This document shows positions 1 through 8,637 of a DNA stretch of 64,000 bases, piece after piece. This stretch comes from Dyella sp. OK004 (lineage in GTDB: Bacteria > Pseudomonadota > Gammaproteobacteria > Xanthomonadales > Rhodanobacteraceae): the NCBI RefSeq assembly GCF_900114495.1, contig NZ_FOZI01000002.1:1240001-1304000 (forward strand). The letters are read 5' to 3'. Both the position numbers and the translations under genes were made by a program. The stretch's first letter is position 1. Each line of letters begins with the position of its first letter. The notes beneath the pieces are model-generated. The model ran no database searches, was not told where the DNA came from, and saw only the letters and a list, made by a program, of their open reading frames with translations.

Positions 1-1
1 A

Positions 2-463
2 CGTCCGCTATGGATCGACCTCGGCGGCATTGCCAAGGGCTATGCCGTCGACTGCGCCATCGAAGCCCTGCGCGCGCACGGGATCGATAGCGGCTGCGTC
101 AATGCAGGTGGCGATCTGCGCACGCTCGGCGGCGGCCCGCACCGCATCGTCATCGATACCGGTGAGGCAGCAGCCTCACATCATCCCGTGCTGGAACTGG
201 GCGAAGCCGCGGTGGCGACCAGCCATAGCCGCGCGCTGCCCGATCACGCCGCCGCGCCACACGTGCACGGCCAGGCGCGCACTGCGGCCGGCCGTCGGGA
301 ATGCGCCACCGTAGTGGCCGAACGCTGCATCCACGCCGATGCACTGACCAAGCTGGTGCTGGCACTCGGCCCCGCCAGTACCGACCTGCTGCTGCACTAC
401 GACGCTACCGCGTACTGGCAGGACGCCGACGGATGCTGGACCACCCTGGGTACCTCGCCATGA
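2..463 (+). CDS. apbE: FAD:protein FMN transferase (ApbE), C-terminal part
   Basis: The reading frame is open from the window edge, so the N-terminus is missing; 153 residues remain. The fragment contains the ApbE signatures DLGGIAKGYAVD and VNAGGDLR, which in the family form the FAD/Mg binding site. ApbE proteins move FMN from FAD onto a Thr/Ser of periplasmic flavoproteins. The stop codon overlaps the start of the next gene (ATGA), so the two are translationally coupled and the membrane protein downstream is probably part of the same electron-transfer module. The flavinylated target is presumably encoded upstream, outside the window. Confidence 0.9.
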   Translation, partial: RPLWIDLGGIAKGYAVDCAIEALRAHGIDSGCVNAGGDLRTLGGGPHRIVIDTGEAAASHHPVLELGEAAVATSHSRALPDHAAAPHVHGQARTAAGRRECATVVAERCIHADALTKLVLALGPASTDLLLHYDATAYWQDADGCWTTLGTSP

Positions 464-936
464 GCCCGCATCCGCACCATCCCACCGTCGTCGGGCATCG
501 CACGCCGCTGCGTCTTTCGCGCCGGCGCCGTTATCTGGTGTACGGCATCGGCTGGACGCTATGGGCCAGCGGCGCGCTATGGCTGCTGTTTCACTACGCG
601 CTGATGCAGAAAGGCGAGTTCGGCGATACGCCGCACCCGCTGGAACCGTGGTGGCTGCGCCTGCATGCAGCGATGGCCTTTGCGGCGCTATGGAGTTTTG
701 GCCTGGTATGGGGCGTGCACATCGTGGCCGGCTGGCGCACGCGGCGCCAGCGCCTGTCGGGTGGTTTGTCGGTCGGCTTGCTGCTGTGGCTGGTGATCAG
801 CGGCTACCTGCTTTACTACCTCGGCGACGAGCAATGGCGCGGCATTACCTCGGTCGCGCACTGGCTGACCGGACTAAGCCTGCCCCTGCTGCTCGCCTGT
901 CACATCATTTTCGGGCGACGCCGCACCAAGCGGTAA
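460..936 (+). CDS. four-helix inner-membrane protein, cytochrome b561/DUF4405-like
   Basis: A 158-residue protein starting at the ATG that overlaps the apbE stop. Four hydrophobic segments lie at roughly residues 23-45, 65-88, 97-117 and 131-150. Histidines sit in or beside helices (LHAAMAF, WGVHIVAGW, AHWLTG, CHIIFG), as in small diheme cytochromes b, but I cannot assign ligands. Coupling to ApbE suggests an electron carrier that works with an FMN-binding periplasmic domain. The family name is tentative; the membrane topology and operon position are clear. Confidence 0.7.
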   Translation: MSPHPHHPTVVGHRTPLRLSRRRRYLVYGIGWTLWASGALWLLFHYALMQKGEFGDTPHPLEPWWLRLHAAMAFAALWSFGLVWGVHIVAGWRTRRQRLSGGLSVGLLLWLVISGYLLYYLGDEQWRGITSVAHWLTGLSLPLLLACHIIFGRRRTKR

Positions 937-940
937 AACC

Positions 941-1333
941 TTACTTGTCCGCAGCATGCGAGTGCTGCTCGCCCCGGCGGCCCACCAGCAGATACCAGGC
1001 GACAAACACGCCCACCGCCACACCAACAAACTCGAAGAACACGCGCGTACCGAGGCCGTCGGGATCGTGCACCTCGGCCAGCTTCACTTTCAGCAGTTGC
1101 AGCGATTCCACGCGGCCGTAGCTGAAATAGACGATGTCCCACAGATCTCCGCTGGCGGTCAGGAACAATGCCAGTAGATAGGCCCAGCCGATCTGCGTCC
1201 CCTGGCCCCAGCCATTGCGCCGGCCGAGCCAGTGAAACAGGGCATACAGCAGAAAACCTGCGGCCGCGGCGATGGCACCGGCCTGCAGGCCACCGACCAT
1301 GCCGTAACCCATCCACGATTGGTTGTAGTGCAT
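941..1333 (-). CDS. conserved membrane protein of unknown function
   Basis: A 130-residue protein converging on the preceding operon with only a few bases between stop codons. It shows three or four hydrophobic segments (about residues 12-33, 47-66 and 97-118), glycine-rich at the N-terminus, and a short His/Lys C-terminal tail. No catalytic motif is visible and I do not recognise a named family. The start at 1333 is the longest; later in-frame Met residues would remove part of the first helix. Confidence 0.6.
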   Translation of the reverse strand: MHYNQSWMGYGMVGGLQAGAIAAAAGFLLYALFHWLGRRNGWGQGTQIGWAYLLALFLTASGDLWDIVYFSYGRVESLQLLKVKLAEVHDPDGLGTRVFFEFVGVAVGVFVAWYLLVGRRGEQHSHAADK

Positions 1334-1539
1334 CTGCCCTTCCGTTGCCCCATGGCGTCAGCGCCCATTATGCCTGTCGGCTCAATCTCGGCCGCGGCAC
1401 GGCCGATAACAGCGTGACGTAGTCCTTAACCGGGCTTAATCCGGCAATTCCCCTACAGACTAGCCGTCCACCGCGTCACACCTTGTTCCGCAGGGCTGAC
1501 GCTAGACTCCCTATCCCGAAACACGCCAACCGCACAGCC

Positions 1540-2190
1540 ATGCGACACCCCATCAGCGAAAGCGCCGCTCTGATCCTCGTCGACGTGCAGCCGGACTTCA
1601 TGCCTGGCGGAAGCCTGGCCTGCCATGAGGGTGACGCCATCGTGCCGGGCATCCGACACTTGCTGGAGACACGTGCTTTTCGCCATGTCGTCGCCACCCA
1701 GGACTGGCATCCGGCGGGACACATATCCTTCGCCAGCAGCCATCCCGGCCGCGAGCCGTTCGACCGTATTCCGCTCTACGGCCATGCGCAGACGCTGTGG
1801 CCGGACCATTGCGTACAGGACACCCCCGGGGCCGCACTGCATCCGGCCCTCGATCTGTCGCGACTGGACAAGGTCGTAAGAAAAGGCAGCGACCCGCGCG
1901 TAGATTCCTACAGCGGTTTTCGCGAGAACTACGGCCCGCATGGTACGCGGCCGAATACCGAGCTCGCCGAATGGCTACGCGCGCGCGGCGTGGACGAACT
2001 CTATGTCTGCGGTCTGGCGCGCGATGTATGCGTCCTATGGACGGTGCAGGACGCCGTCAGCCTGGGCTTCAAGACACGCCTCCTGTGGGAACTGACCCGT
2101 CCAGTCACACCGGACGCCGATATCGCCACCCGCGCCCGGCTCGACCAGTTGGAGGTGGAGGTACTGGAGTCGCTTGCCCTCGCGGCCTAG
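1540..2190 (+). CDS. pncA: nicotinamidase
   Basis: A 216-residue isochorismatase-fold enzyme that hydrolyses nicotinamide to nicotinate for NAD salvage in the cytoplasm. The family catalytic triad is visible: Asp15 in LVDVQPDF, Lys115 in VVRKGSDP and Cys164 in GLARDVCV. The metal-binding motif QDWHPAGH (Asp55, His57, His61) and the WPDHCVQDTPGA block are also intact. An in-frame ATG lies upstream at 1483, but similarity to the family begins just after 1540 and the length from there matches nicotinamidases (about 210 residues). It is monocistronic. Confidence 0.93.
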   Translation: MRHPISESAALILVDVQPDFMPGGSLACHEGDAIVPGIRHLLETRAFRHVVATQDWHPAGHISFASSHPGREPFDRIPLYGHAQTLWPDHCVQDTPGAALHPALDLSRLDKVVRKGSDPRVDSYSGFRENYGPHGTRPNTELAEWLRARGVDELYVCGLARDVCVLWTVQDAVSLGFKTRLLWELTRPVTPDADIATRARLDQLEVEVLESLALAA

Positions 2191-2220
2191 GAACCTGCTC
2201 GAAGGCTTTTCGCGTGATCG

Positions 2221-2409
2221 TCAGCCGTCATTCTCGCTGGCGGCATCCACCCGCACCCCACCGTCCTCGTCCACCGTCACCCTCAACACGATGGGGCGGC
2301 AGCAGACCTGACAATCCTCAATGTATTGCTGATCTTCCGCCGAACCTTCGACGAAGATGTCGACCGGCTCGCCGCAATACGGACAGTGGATCAGCACCTG
2401 AGTGAGCAT
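2221..2409 (-). CDS. CPXCG motif cysteine-rich small protein
   Basis: A 62-residue acidic protein with two cysteine pairs, CPYCG near the N-terminus and CQVC in the middle, a pattern typical of the CPXCG small zinc-ribbon-like family. Its function is unknown. It converges on pncA and lies just downstream of the PIN-domain gene on the same strand with a 9-base gap, so the two may be cotranscribed. Confidence 0.8.
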   Translation of the reverse strand: MLTQVLIHCPYCGEPVDIFVEGSAEDQQYIEDCQVCCRPIVLRVTVDEDGGVRVDAASENDG

Positions 2410-2418
2410 GGCCGGGCC

Positions 2419-2889
2419 CTAGCTGGAAGTACGCAACCACTCCGCTGGCGTCACAATGGCAAACCAACCCTCGCGCGCCGTGCGGCGGCCCAACCGTAGC
2501 ACTTCCTTGTCCTTGCTGAGCAGCCAGCGCGCCTGCGCAACGAAGGCCAGTTCCAGGAATTTCTGGTCGTCGGGATCGGCGCAGCGCGGCAGCTTCACCG
2601 TGTCGTCCATGCGCATGTCGTGCGCTGCCAGGCAACGCACGCACTGGTCGTACGAAGCCAGCGCGGCCGCTTGCGCTGCCTCGTTCAGCGCCAGCTGCGA
2701 ATACCCGAGCACGCGCCGCCATTCATCACGGCAGGCCTCATTCGTCACGGCCTCCAGCGCACCCTGCAGCAGGGCCTCGCGCAAGACGGCGACTTGCCTA
2801 TCGGCGAACACGAACAGGTCGAGGCAGACGTTGGTATCCAGCACCAGTCGATGCGCAAGGGCGTTTGGTCGATCGGTTGGCGAGCTCAT
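2419..2889 (-). CDS. PIN-domain protein, putative ribonuclease
   Basis: A 156-residue PIN-fold protein resembling the family annotated as putative toxin component of a PIN-type toxin-antitoxin system. The N-terminal motif LVLDTNVCLDLF supplies the first conserved Asp; the central ADPDDQKFLELA and WLLSKDKEVL blocks carry the further acidic residues and the conserved DxD-like C-terminal region. No small antitoxin-like ORF lies directly upstream, so a solitary RNase rather than a TA pair is more likely. It is separated by 9 bases from the CPXCG gene. Confidence 0.8.
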   Translation of the reverse strand: MSSPTDRPNALAHRLVLDTNVCLDLFVFADRQVAVLREALLQGALEAVTNEACRDEWRRVLGYSQLALNEAAQAAALASYDQCVRCLAAHDMRMDDTVKLPRCADPDDQKFLELAFVAQARWLLSKDKEVLRLGRRTAREGWFAIVTPAEWLRTSS

Positions 2890-3033
2890 GCCAGCGCCCG
2901 GTATTCAGTGGAGGCGCGCACGGTAGCCCGGATCCTGCGCACTGTCGAACGCAAGCGTTTGTCACGGCGTTGCGCGAGAATGACGCCTTGCCCAACCGGC
3001 CGGCTACCTTCGTGGGCCAGTCCAGGAATTCTT

Positions 3034-3675
3034 ATGAACGACGCCGCTTTGCAGCACTATTTTCTTCGCCTGTTCGCCGACCACGGCATCGAACTGGAAC
3101 CCGACGAGGACGGCTGGCTGGTCACCGAAGGCGACTTTCCCGCCATCCGCGCCACCTGGCACCCGAGCCAGGGCGAGTCGCCGGGCCGGCTCGACATCGA
3201 CGTGGTGATCGACGACGAGCGCCATATCGAGGAGAGCTTCGCTGGTTACGGCCAAGGCGATGCAGCCTGTCGCGATGCGCTCGACGCCTTTGTCGCGCAG
3301 GCGCTGCACCCTTTGCTCGCGGCCTGCTGGTACGTCACCGACGAACGCAAGATCGCCATCGAGGCCTGGGATATCGGCGTGCGCACCTGGGATGTTTTCA
3401 GCGGCGCCACCGGTATCCGCGGCACCATCACGGTGCCGCCGGAAGTCCGCACGGCGCTGACCGATGCGCTGCGGCAAAAGTCGCTCACGCCGGAGCTGCA
3501 CTGGGTGCGTGTGTTCTATACCCGCGCCGAGGACGGCACCATCAATGCGGAAGCCAGCTTCGACAACGAGCCGTGGACAGAAGGCACCGCCGCACTCACT
3601 TCGGCTCCCTGGCCACACGAAGGCCAGGCCGGTGGTGCGCGCTGGCTAACCCTGCTGGACGTGCGCGACTACTGA
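3034..3675 (+). CDS. DUF6348-like protein
   Basis: A 213-residue soluble protein, rich in Asp, Glu and Trp, with the pattern of the DUF6348 family: LFADHGIELEPDEDGWLV at the start, then FPAIRATWHP. There is no signal peptide and no catalytic motif. The start at 3034 is preceded by AGGAATT; the open frame extends much further upstream but that part is the antisense of the PIN gene. The next gene begins 16 bases downstream on the same strand. Function unknown. Confidence 0.75.
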   Translation: MNDAALQHYFLRLFADHGIELEPDEDGWLVTEGDFPAIRATWHPSQGESPGRLDIDVVIDDERHIEESFAGYGQGDAACRDALDAFVAQALHPLLAACWYVTDERKIAIEAWDIGVRTWDVFSGATGIRGTITVPPEVRTALTDALRQKSLTPELHWVRVFYTRAEDGTINAEASFDNEPWTEGTAALTSAPWPHEGQAGGARWLTLLDVRDY

Positions 3676-3691
3676 GCGGAAGGAACCACGC

Positions 3692-4024
3692 GTGAAACTC
3701 CCCGAACTGCCCTTCACCATCACTCACTGGGATGGCGTGACTCCAACGCGCCACCCCGGCGCGCAAGGCGAGGCGCTGTGGCGCTCGTTCCATGCCGGCG
3801 ATTTGCGTGTACGCATCGTCGAATATTCGCCGGGCTATCTGGCCGACCACTGGTGCGACCGCGGCCATGTGCTGTACGTGCTGGAGGGCGAGCTACACAC
3901 CGAGCTGAAAGACGGTCGCCGCTTCGTGCTTACCGCCGGCATGAGTTACCAAGTGTCGGATTTCGGCGATGCCGCGCATCGCTCGTCCACACCCACCGGG
4001 GTCAGGCTGTTCGTGGTGGATTGA
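3692..4024 (+). CDS. small cupin-fold protein (DHCW-motif cupin)
   Basis: A 110-residue single-domain cupin. The motif block LADHWCDRGHVLYVLEGEL (about residues 49-67) corresponds to cupin motif 1 with two His residues and the conserved Glu-containing turn; motif 2 is around AAHRSSTPTG. Proteins of this kind are often annotated as DHCW-motif cupins of unknown substrate. It follows the DUF6348 gene closely and is probably cotranscribed with it. Confidence 0.82.
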   Translation: MKLPELPFTITHWDGVTPTRHPGAQGEALWRSFHAGDLRVRIVEYSPGYLADHWCDRGHVLYVLEGELHTELKDGRRFVLTAGMSYQVSDFGDAAHRSSTPTGVRLFVVD

Positions 4025-4044
4025 GCAGAGCCCGCTCGGCGACG

Positions 4045-5007
4045 CTACAAGGTCAGCAATACCTTGCCGATAGCGCCGCGACTCTCGATATAGGCATGCG
4101 CCTCGGCGCCGTCCGATAACGAGAAACGCACTGCGATGCGCGGCCGCACCGAACCGCTGCGGACCATCGCGAACAACGCCGCGGCACGTTCGCGGCGAAC
4201 GGCGGCGCTGGTCAATACGTTCCACAGATCGCCACCGGTGAGCGTGAGCGAGCGGTCCATCAACAGGCGCGGGTCGACCGGCTCCGGATCGCCGGCCGCC
4301 ATACCGTAGAACACCACGGTGCCACCGATGCGCGCGGCCGCCAGGCTGTCGCCCAAGGTACGGCCCACGGAGTCATACACCACATCGGCGCCACGCCCGC
4401 CGGTCAGCGACTTCACGGCGGGCAGCAGATCCTCGTAGCTCACCGCCGCATCCGCTCCCGCGGCGATCACCTTGTCGCGGCGAGCCTCACTCGAGGCCGT
4501 ACCAAGCACAACCGCGCCCATGCTCTTCAGCATCTGGGTCAGCAACCAGCCCACGCCACCGGCCGCGGCATGCACCACCGCCACGTCACCGGGCTTTACC
4601 GCATAGCTGTCGCGCACCAGATATTGCGCCGTCAGCCCCTGCAGCAGCACAGCAGCTGCAATGTCGGTGCCGATGTCGGCAGGCAGCGGGATGAGTTTGT
4701 CGACATCCACCGCAACCAGTTCGGCATTGGCATACGGCATGTCCGCGAAACCCACCCGAGTGCCGACGGGAAACAGGCTGTCGCCCGCCGCCGCCACTTC
4801 GATCACGCCCGCGCCCTCATAGCCGAGTATCCACGGCGCCGACCCACTGAGGTGATAGTTGCCATTGCGGCGATAGACGTCAGCGAAGTTGAGGCCGACA
4901 CATTCCATCCGCACTAATGCCTGCCCCGGTCCGGGCACGGGATCGGGCCGCTCTGCCCAATGCAGTACCTCCGGACCTCCGAAACGGTCAAATACCAGGG
5001 CGTGCAT
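4045..5007 (-). CDS. zinc-independent quinone oxidoreductase / MDR-superfamily reductase
   Basis: A 320-residue medium-chain dehydrogenase/reductase. The N-terminal GroES-like half includes GLNFADVYRRNGNY and GYEGAGVIE; the Rossmann half has VVHAAAGGVGWLLTQMLK (NADPH-binding AxxGGVG) followed by GTASSEARRDKVIAAGAD. The structural and catalytic zinc ligands of alcohol dehydrogenases are absent, as expected for quinone oxidoreductases. Likely reaction: NADPH-dependent reduction of quinones or enones. Length is standard for the family. Confidence 0.88.
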   Translation of the reverse strand: MHALVFDRFGGPEVLHWAERPDPVPGPGQALVRMECVGLNFADVYRRNGNYHLSGSAPWILGYEGAGVIEVAAAGDSLFPVGTRVGFADMPYANAELVAVDVDKLIPLPADIGTDIAAAVLLQGLTAQYLVRDSYAVKPGDVAVVHAAAGGVGWLLTQMLKSMGAVVLGTASSEARRDKVIAAGADAAVSYEDLLPAVKSLTGGRGADVVYDSVGRTLGDSLAAARIGGTVVFYGMAAGDPEPVDPRLLMDRSLTLTGGDLWNVLTSAAVRRERAAALFAMVRSGSVRPRIAVRFSLSDGAEAHAYIESRGAIGKVLLTL

Positions 5008-5198
5008 GGCGCATGGTCTCCAGATGAGTGCACGGAAAGAGCATCAGCATGCCAGCTTTGGGACATTCAGCTCAGCGTAGACGGCGACGCCGTAGACATT
5101 TGCGGGGGGCGTGCCCGTCAACCAGTCGTGGAATCCTGCGTTTTCTGCTTCTCGATGGCCATGACGTCCGTGGCCTGCATGCTGGGGAAGTCTCGCTG

Positions 5199-6146
5199 AT
5201 GCGACGAACCTTTGTTGTCGGTTGCCCACGCTCCGGCACCACCATCGTCCAGGCCATGCTGGCCCGGCATCCGGCCGTCTTCACTCTGCCGGAAACCGGC
5301 TTCTTCACGCACCTGCATGGCAATACCGCATGGCGTTGGGGCGATGCTCACGAGAAGTACCGGCGGGCACGATGGCGGCAGCGCCTTGGCTTCTCGCGCA
5401 AGCATGAGCGCAACCTGTTCATGACCTTGCAGCGCATGCTGTCCTCGACGCCCGCCTCGTCCTTGCGTCCCTCGCTACGCATGCGCACGCTCGAACAGCG
5501 CTTCATCACCCTGCTCGACCAACTGGCGCTCGAGAACGGACGCGAGCTGTGGCTGGAGAAAACGCCCAACCATCTTCTGTTCATCCCCGAAATCGAAGCC
5601 CTGGTGCCCGACGCCTGCTTCGTCCATGTCATTCGCCCGGGCATGGACGTGCTCGCCTCACTGGCCGATGCCAGCCTGCTGTTCGAGCACGACAACGCCT
5701 TCGGTGGCGGCACCGTGCATTGGGCCAGGCGCTGGAACCGCGCGATGCAGATCCACCGGACCCATATGGCACGGCCGCAGCACTATCTGCTGTTTCTCGA
5801 CGACCTGATCGAGCACCCCGAACGCGAGTGGCAACGCTTGTGCGGCTTTCTCGACATCGCCGCGGATGCACCGCTCAAGGACGCGTGTACCCAGCTCATC
5901 GCCGATCTGGAGCAGGAACCGTGGAAACGCAGAGCGATCCACGGCCACCTGCGCCTACCCGACAGCAAGGTCGATGGCCTGTTCGGGCCGAAGTTGCAAC
6001 GCTGGCTGCAGACCCGGCTGGCGTCGTATGACGACCTGCGCGCGCATCACATGCAGACTCGAGGCGAGGACGCCTTCGCACGGCGCGAGCAACCGCTCCA
6101 CACCCAGCACATCCGCAAGATCGCGGCGAAGTCCGCAGGCGGCTGA
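5199..6146 (+). CDS. sulfotransferase family protein
   Basis: A 315-residue protein whose N-terminus GCPRSGTTIVQ (residues 8-18) is the PAPS 5'-phosphosulfate binding loop of the sulfotransferase fold. The later block CFVHVIRPGMDVLASL is the 3'-phosphate-binding region with the conserved Arg, and YLLFLDDLIEHPEREWQRLC the C-terminal conserved block. The start at 5199 places the P-loop at residue 8, as usual; a longer in-frame start at 5028 encodes unrelated sequence. The acceptor substrate cannot be inferred. Confidence 0.87.
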   Translation: MRRTFVVGCPRSGTTIVQAMLARHPAVFTLPETGFFTHLHGNTAWRWGDAHEKYRRARWRQRLGFSRKHERNLFMTLQRMLSSTPASSLRPSLRMRTLEQRFITLLDQLALENGRELWLEKTPNHLLFIPEIEALVPDACFVHVIRPGMDVLASLADASLLFEHDNAFGGGTVHWARRWNRAMQIHRTHMARPQHYLLFLDDLIEHPEREWQRLCGFLDIAADAPLKDACTQLIADLEQEPWKRRAIHGHLRLPDSKVDGLFGPKLQRWLQTRLASYDDLRAHHMQTRGEDAFARREQPLHTQHIRKIAAKSAGG

Positions 6147-6171
6147 CTTCGTCGCCGATCGGCGGCGCGGC

Positions 6172-6861
6172 TCAAACCTGCGAGACGGCCTCTTCGATCA
6201 GGTTCACGATCTGGTGCGGATGCGCCGCCAGCGACGCGTGGCTCGAGGTCAGCGACATGATCTTCCGCGCACCGATCCGCTCGGCCATCCACCGCTCGGT
6301 TTCCGGCGGGATCATGCGATCCTCATCCGACACCTGATACCAGCTCGGCTTGCTCTTCCACGCAGGCGGGCCGGCCTTGTCCTCGAAGCAGCGCGCTGCG
6401 ATCGGCTTTTGCGCCACCGCCATCACCGTCGCGGCATCGTCGCCGAGATCCTGGCAGAAGCTTTCCTTGAACAGATCCCGGTCGATCCACAGGAAGCCGT
6501 ACTGGTCCGGTCGGATACTGGCCGCGCCGGGCGGCGGCTCCTGCCGCGCGAAGAGGCTTCCCAGACTATCGCCCTCATCCGGCGCGAAAGCCGCCACGAA
6601 AACCAGTCCCACCACATTGGACGCATTGCCCGCACCGGAAATGACCGCACCGCCATACGAGTGTCCAACCAGCAGCACGGGCCCCGGCTGCGCTTCCGCC
6701 AACCGGCGAGTGCGCTCCACATCGTCTTCCAATGAGGTCAACGGGTTCTGCACCGCACTGATGCGGTAGCCCTTGGCGTTCAACACTGGAATCACCTTGC
6801 TCCAGTGTGAGCCGTCACCCCATGCGCCGTGCACCAACACGATCGTCGGCCTGTCGGCCAT
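6172..6861 (-). CDS. alpha/beta hydrolase
   Basis: A 229-residue alpha/beta hydrolase of the short AB_hydrolase_6 type. The oxyanion HGAW is at residues 11-14, the nucleophile Ser68 in LVGHSYGG, and the catalytic His in LTSSHASLAAHP near the C-terminus. The acidic member is probably Asp in QVSDEDRMIPP. The start at 6861 is preceded by a GAGGAG Shine-Dalgarno sequence; the longer start at 6942 adds 27 residues with no similarity. It has no signal peptide, so it is cytoplasmic. It is convergent with the sulfotransferase gene. Confidence 0.9.
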   Translation of the reverse strand: MADRPTIVLVHGAWGDGSHWSKVIPVLNAKGYRISAVQNPLTSLEDDVERTRRLAEAQPGPVLLVGHSYGGAVISGAGNASNVVGLVFVAAFAPDEGDSLGSLFARQEPPPGAASIRPDQYGFLWIDRDLFKESFCQDLGDDAATVMAVAQKPIAARCFEDKAGPPAWKSKPSWYQVSDEDRMIPPETERWMAERIGARKIMSLTSSHASLAAHPHQIVNLIEEAVSQV

Positions 6862-7115
6862 AGCACGCTCCTCGACTCGCCCAACCTCAGATCCAACGAC
6901 ATCCCCGCACGACGGCACCGACGCTACGCCACGCGTCTGCATGCAAGAGGTGCAGCACGCGTGAATCCTCTGTCATGACAAAAGGGCAACGTCGTCTGTG
7001 GCATATCCCGCGGCGGCACGGAACCCACCATCCCGGATGGTCGCCGGATGCCGGCGGATTTAACCCCGTTCGGCACGGCCATCCGTTGCATCACTGATCA
7101 CATGGAGAACCTCAG

Positions 7116-7949
7116 ATGAAATACCGCCTGCTCCTGCTCCCACTCGCACTGGCCGCCTGCTCGCAGACATCGCCGCCGGATAGCGGCAACGCACCGGCAC
7201 CCGCAGCTGCCACGACCGTGCAAGCCAAGCCGGCACCCGCGACTGCTGCCGTCGACACGGCGCCGCTCGGCCAATACCACTGGCAGCTGAGTGAAGCCAC
7301 GGGCAGCGACGGCAAGCGCATCGACGCGCTGTTCGTACGTGCGGACAAACCACTGCAGCTGGATTTCGTGCGCGACCGCCTCAGCGTCAGCAACGCCTGC
7401 AACCGCCTGGGCGGCAACTACAGCGTCGATGGCGAACGCCTGAAGATCGGCCCGATGGCGCAGACCATGATGGCTTGCCCCGACAAGGCGCTGGCCGACC
7501 TCGACGGCGCCATCAGCCAGCGCCTGCAAGGCAACCCCAAGCTCAGCCTGCGCACGGAAGGCGATGCACCGCAGCTGCGCCTGAGCACCGATGGTGGCGA
7601 CACCCTGGTCTTTACCAGCCAGCCCACCGCGGAAACACGTTATGGCGGCGAAGGCGAAACTGTGTTCCTGGAAGTGGCGCCGCAGACCAAACCCTGCAGC
7701 CATCCGCTGATCCCCAATATGCAATGCCTGCAGGTGCGTGAGCGCAAGTACAGTGAGAACGGCGTGGTCGTCGGTACACCGGGCGAATGGCAGCCGCTGT
7801 ATCAGAGCATTGAGGGATACACGCACGAAGCCGGCATACGCAACGTGCTGCGCGTGAAGCGCTTCAATATCAAGAACCCACCGGCCGATGCGCCGAACAC
7901 CGCCTATGTGCTGGACATGGTGGTGGAGTCGGAAGTGGTGAAGCAGTAA
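7116..7949 (+). CDS. META/DUF4377-domain lipoprotein
   Basis: A 277-residue lipoprotein. The lipobox LAAC ends at Cys15 of MKYRLLLLPLALAAC, followed by an Ala/Pro-rich linker to about residue 48. Residues 50-165 form a META domain (YHWQLSEATGSDGKRI, ACNRLGGNYSVDGERLKIGPMAQTMMAC), like HslJ. Residues 180-275 resemble DUF4377 (CLQVRERKY, WQPLYQSIEGYTHEAGI). HslJ-type proteins are heat-inducible outer-membrane lipoproteins of unclear function; the META plus DUF4377 combination is common in gammaproteobacteria. Confidence 0.87.
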   Translation: MKYRLLLLPLALAACSQTSPPDSGNAPAPAAATTVQAKPAPATAAVDTAPLGQYHWQLSEATGSDGKRIDALFVRADKPLQLDFVRDRLSVSNACNRLGGNYSVDGERLKIGPMAQTMMACPDKALADLDGAISQRLQGNPKLSLRTEGDAPQLRLSTDGGDTLVFTSQPTAETRYGGEGETVFLEVAPQTKPCSHPLIPNMQCLQVRERKYSENGVVVGTPGEWQPLYQSIEGYTHEAGIRNVLRVKRFNIKNPPADAPNTAYVLDMVVESEVVKQ

Positions 7950-7980
7950 GCCCAGCGCTTACAAAATCACATCCATTCCG

Positions 7981-8007
7981 GTAGGAGCGCACCCTGTGCG
8001 CTCCTAC
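7981..8007. repeat. REP-like palindrome (GTAGGAGCGC family)
   Basis: Perfect 12-bp inverted repeat GTAGGAGCGCAC / GTGCGCTCCTAC with loop CCT, lying between two convergent genes. A degenerate larger copy with the same outer arms is at 61620-61699. Such GTAGGAGCGC palindromes are dispersed intergenic repeats in Xanthomonadales and Pseudomonas. It may also end transcription from either side. Confidence 0.8.
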
Positions 8008-8015
8008 CGTTGCCG

Positions 8016-8396
8016 TCAGGCTGCGGCGCCTACGCGATGGCGAACGACATTCATGTCGCGCACCGGGCGGACTTCGATGCTGCCATAGCGCGACCACGGA
8101 AATTCCGCAGCAATGCGCTCGGCTTCGGCGATGTCCTCGGCCTCGATCAGATTGAAGCCACCCAGGTATTCCTTGGTTTCCGCAAAGGGGCCATCAACGA
8201 TGGTGGAGCGTCCATTGCGCACGCGCATGGTGCGCGATTGCACCGGCAGCTCAAGCTGCTGACTGTCCAGCAGCTTGCCTTCCTTGCGCAGCTGATCAGC
8301 CTTGGCAAAGCAGCCGCGCATCAGCGTATCGAACTCGCCCGGAGGCAGTGCATCGAGCAATGCGGGGTCGCAATAAATCATCATCAGGAACTTCAT
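8016..8396 (-). CDS. YciI-like (YCII/DGPF domain) protein
   Basis: A 126-residue protein of the YCII-related family. The characteristic DGPFAETKEYLGGFNLIEA block is at about residues 69-87 and the N-terminus MKFLMMIYCD is the usual first strand. The start at 8396 is chosen because the family begins exactly there; upstream in-frame sequence is unrelated. Members form dimeric ferredoxin-like folds with a conserved His/Asp; relatives are often encoded next to ECF sigma factors, but no sigma factor is present here. Confidence 0.88.
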   Translation of the reverse strand: MKFLMMIYCDPALLDALPPGEFDTLMRGCFAKADQLRKEGKLLDSQQLELPVQSRTMRVRNGRSTIVDGPFAETKEYLGGFNLIEAEDIAEAERIAAEFPWSRYGSIEVRPVRDMNVVRHRVGAAA

Positions 8397-8483
8397 GATG
8401 CTTCCGTTCGCGTCGGGGGAGCCGCGATGGTAGTACATCCACCGCGAGGCGCTCGAGTGGCGTAACCGCCACCAAGACAACGA

Positions 8484-8501
8484 ATTGATAACGTTGTCAG
8501 A
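8484..8501. promoter_or_regulatory. candidate NagR-type operator 1
   Basis: Near-palindrome TGATAACGTTGTCA (8486-8499) with one mismatch between arms. By my recollection the Xanthomonas NagR (LacI family) box is AATGACARCGYTGTCATT; this 18-base site matches 14 positions. It lies about 270 bases before the chitinase start and could equally control the divergent yciI-like gene. Confidence 0.5.
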
Positions 8502-8619
8502 TCCAGGCAAACAGCAGATCGACACCTTGTACGAAGCGCAGATACAGCGTCCGCAAGAATTCCCTGTTGCAATGCATTAGCGCTTTTCAGGCCAACGGTC
8601 ACAGTTTCTCCGACACATA

Positions 8620-8637
8620 GAAGACAACGTTGTCATC
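8620..8637. promoter_or_regulatory. candidate NagR-type operator 2
   Basis: Perfect 12-base palindrome GACAACGTTGTC at 8623-8634, matching about 15 of 18 positions of the NagR-type consensus. It lies about 125 bases before the chitinase start, 137 bases from the first site. A LacI-family repressor that responds to N-acetylglucosamine would fit a chitin-degradation gene. No regulator gene for it is in the window. Confidence 0.6.

Noticed and set aside
2419-2889. PIN protein as a toxin-antitoxin pair
   Set aside because: No antitoxin-like small gene directly precedes it; the adjacent small gene is a CPXCG protein lying downstream.
2620-3033. Upstream extension of the DUF6348 gene
   Set aside because: It is antisense to the PIN gene and has no family similarity; the AGGAATT site and family N-terminus fit 3034.
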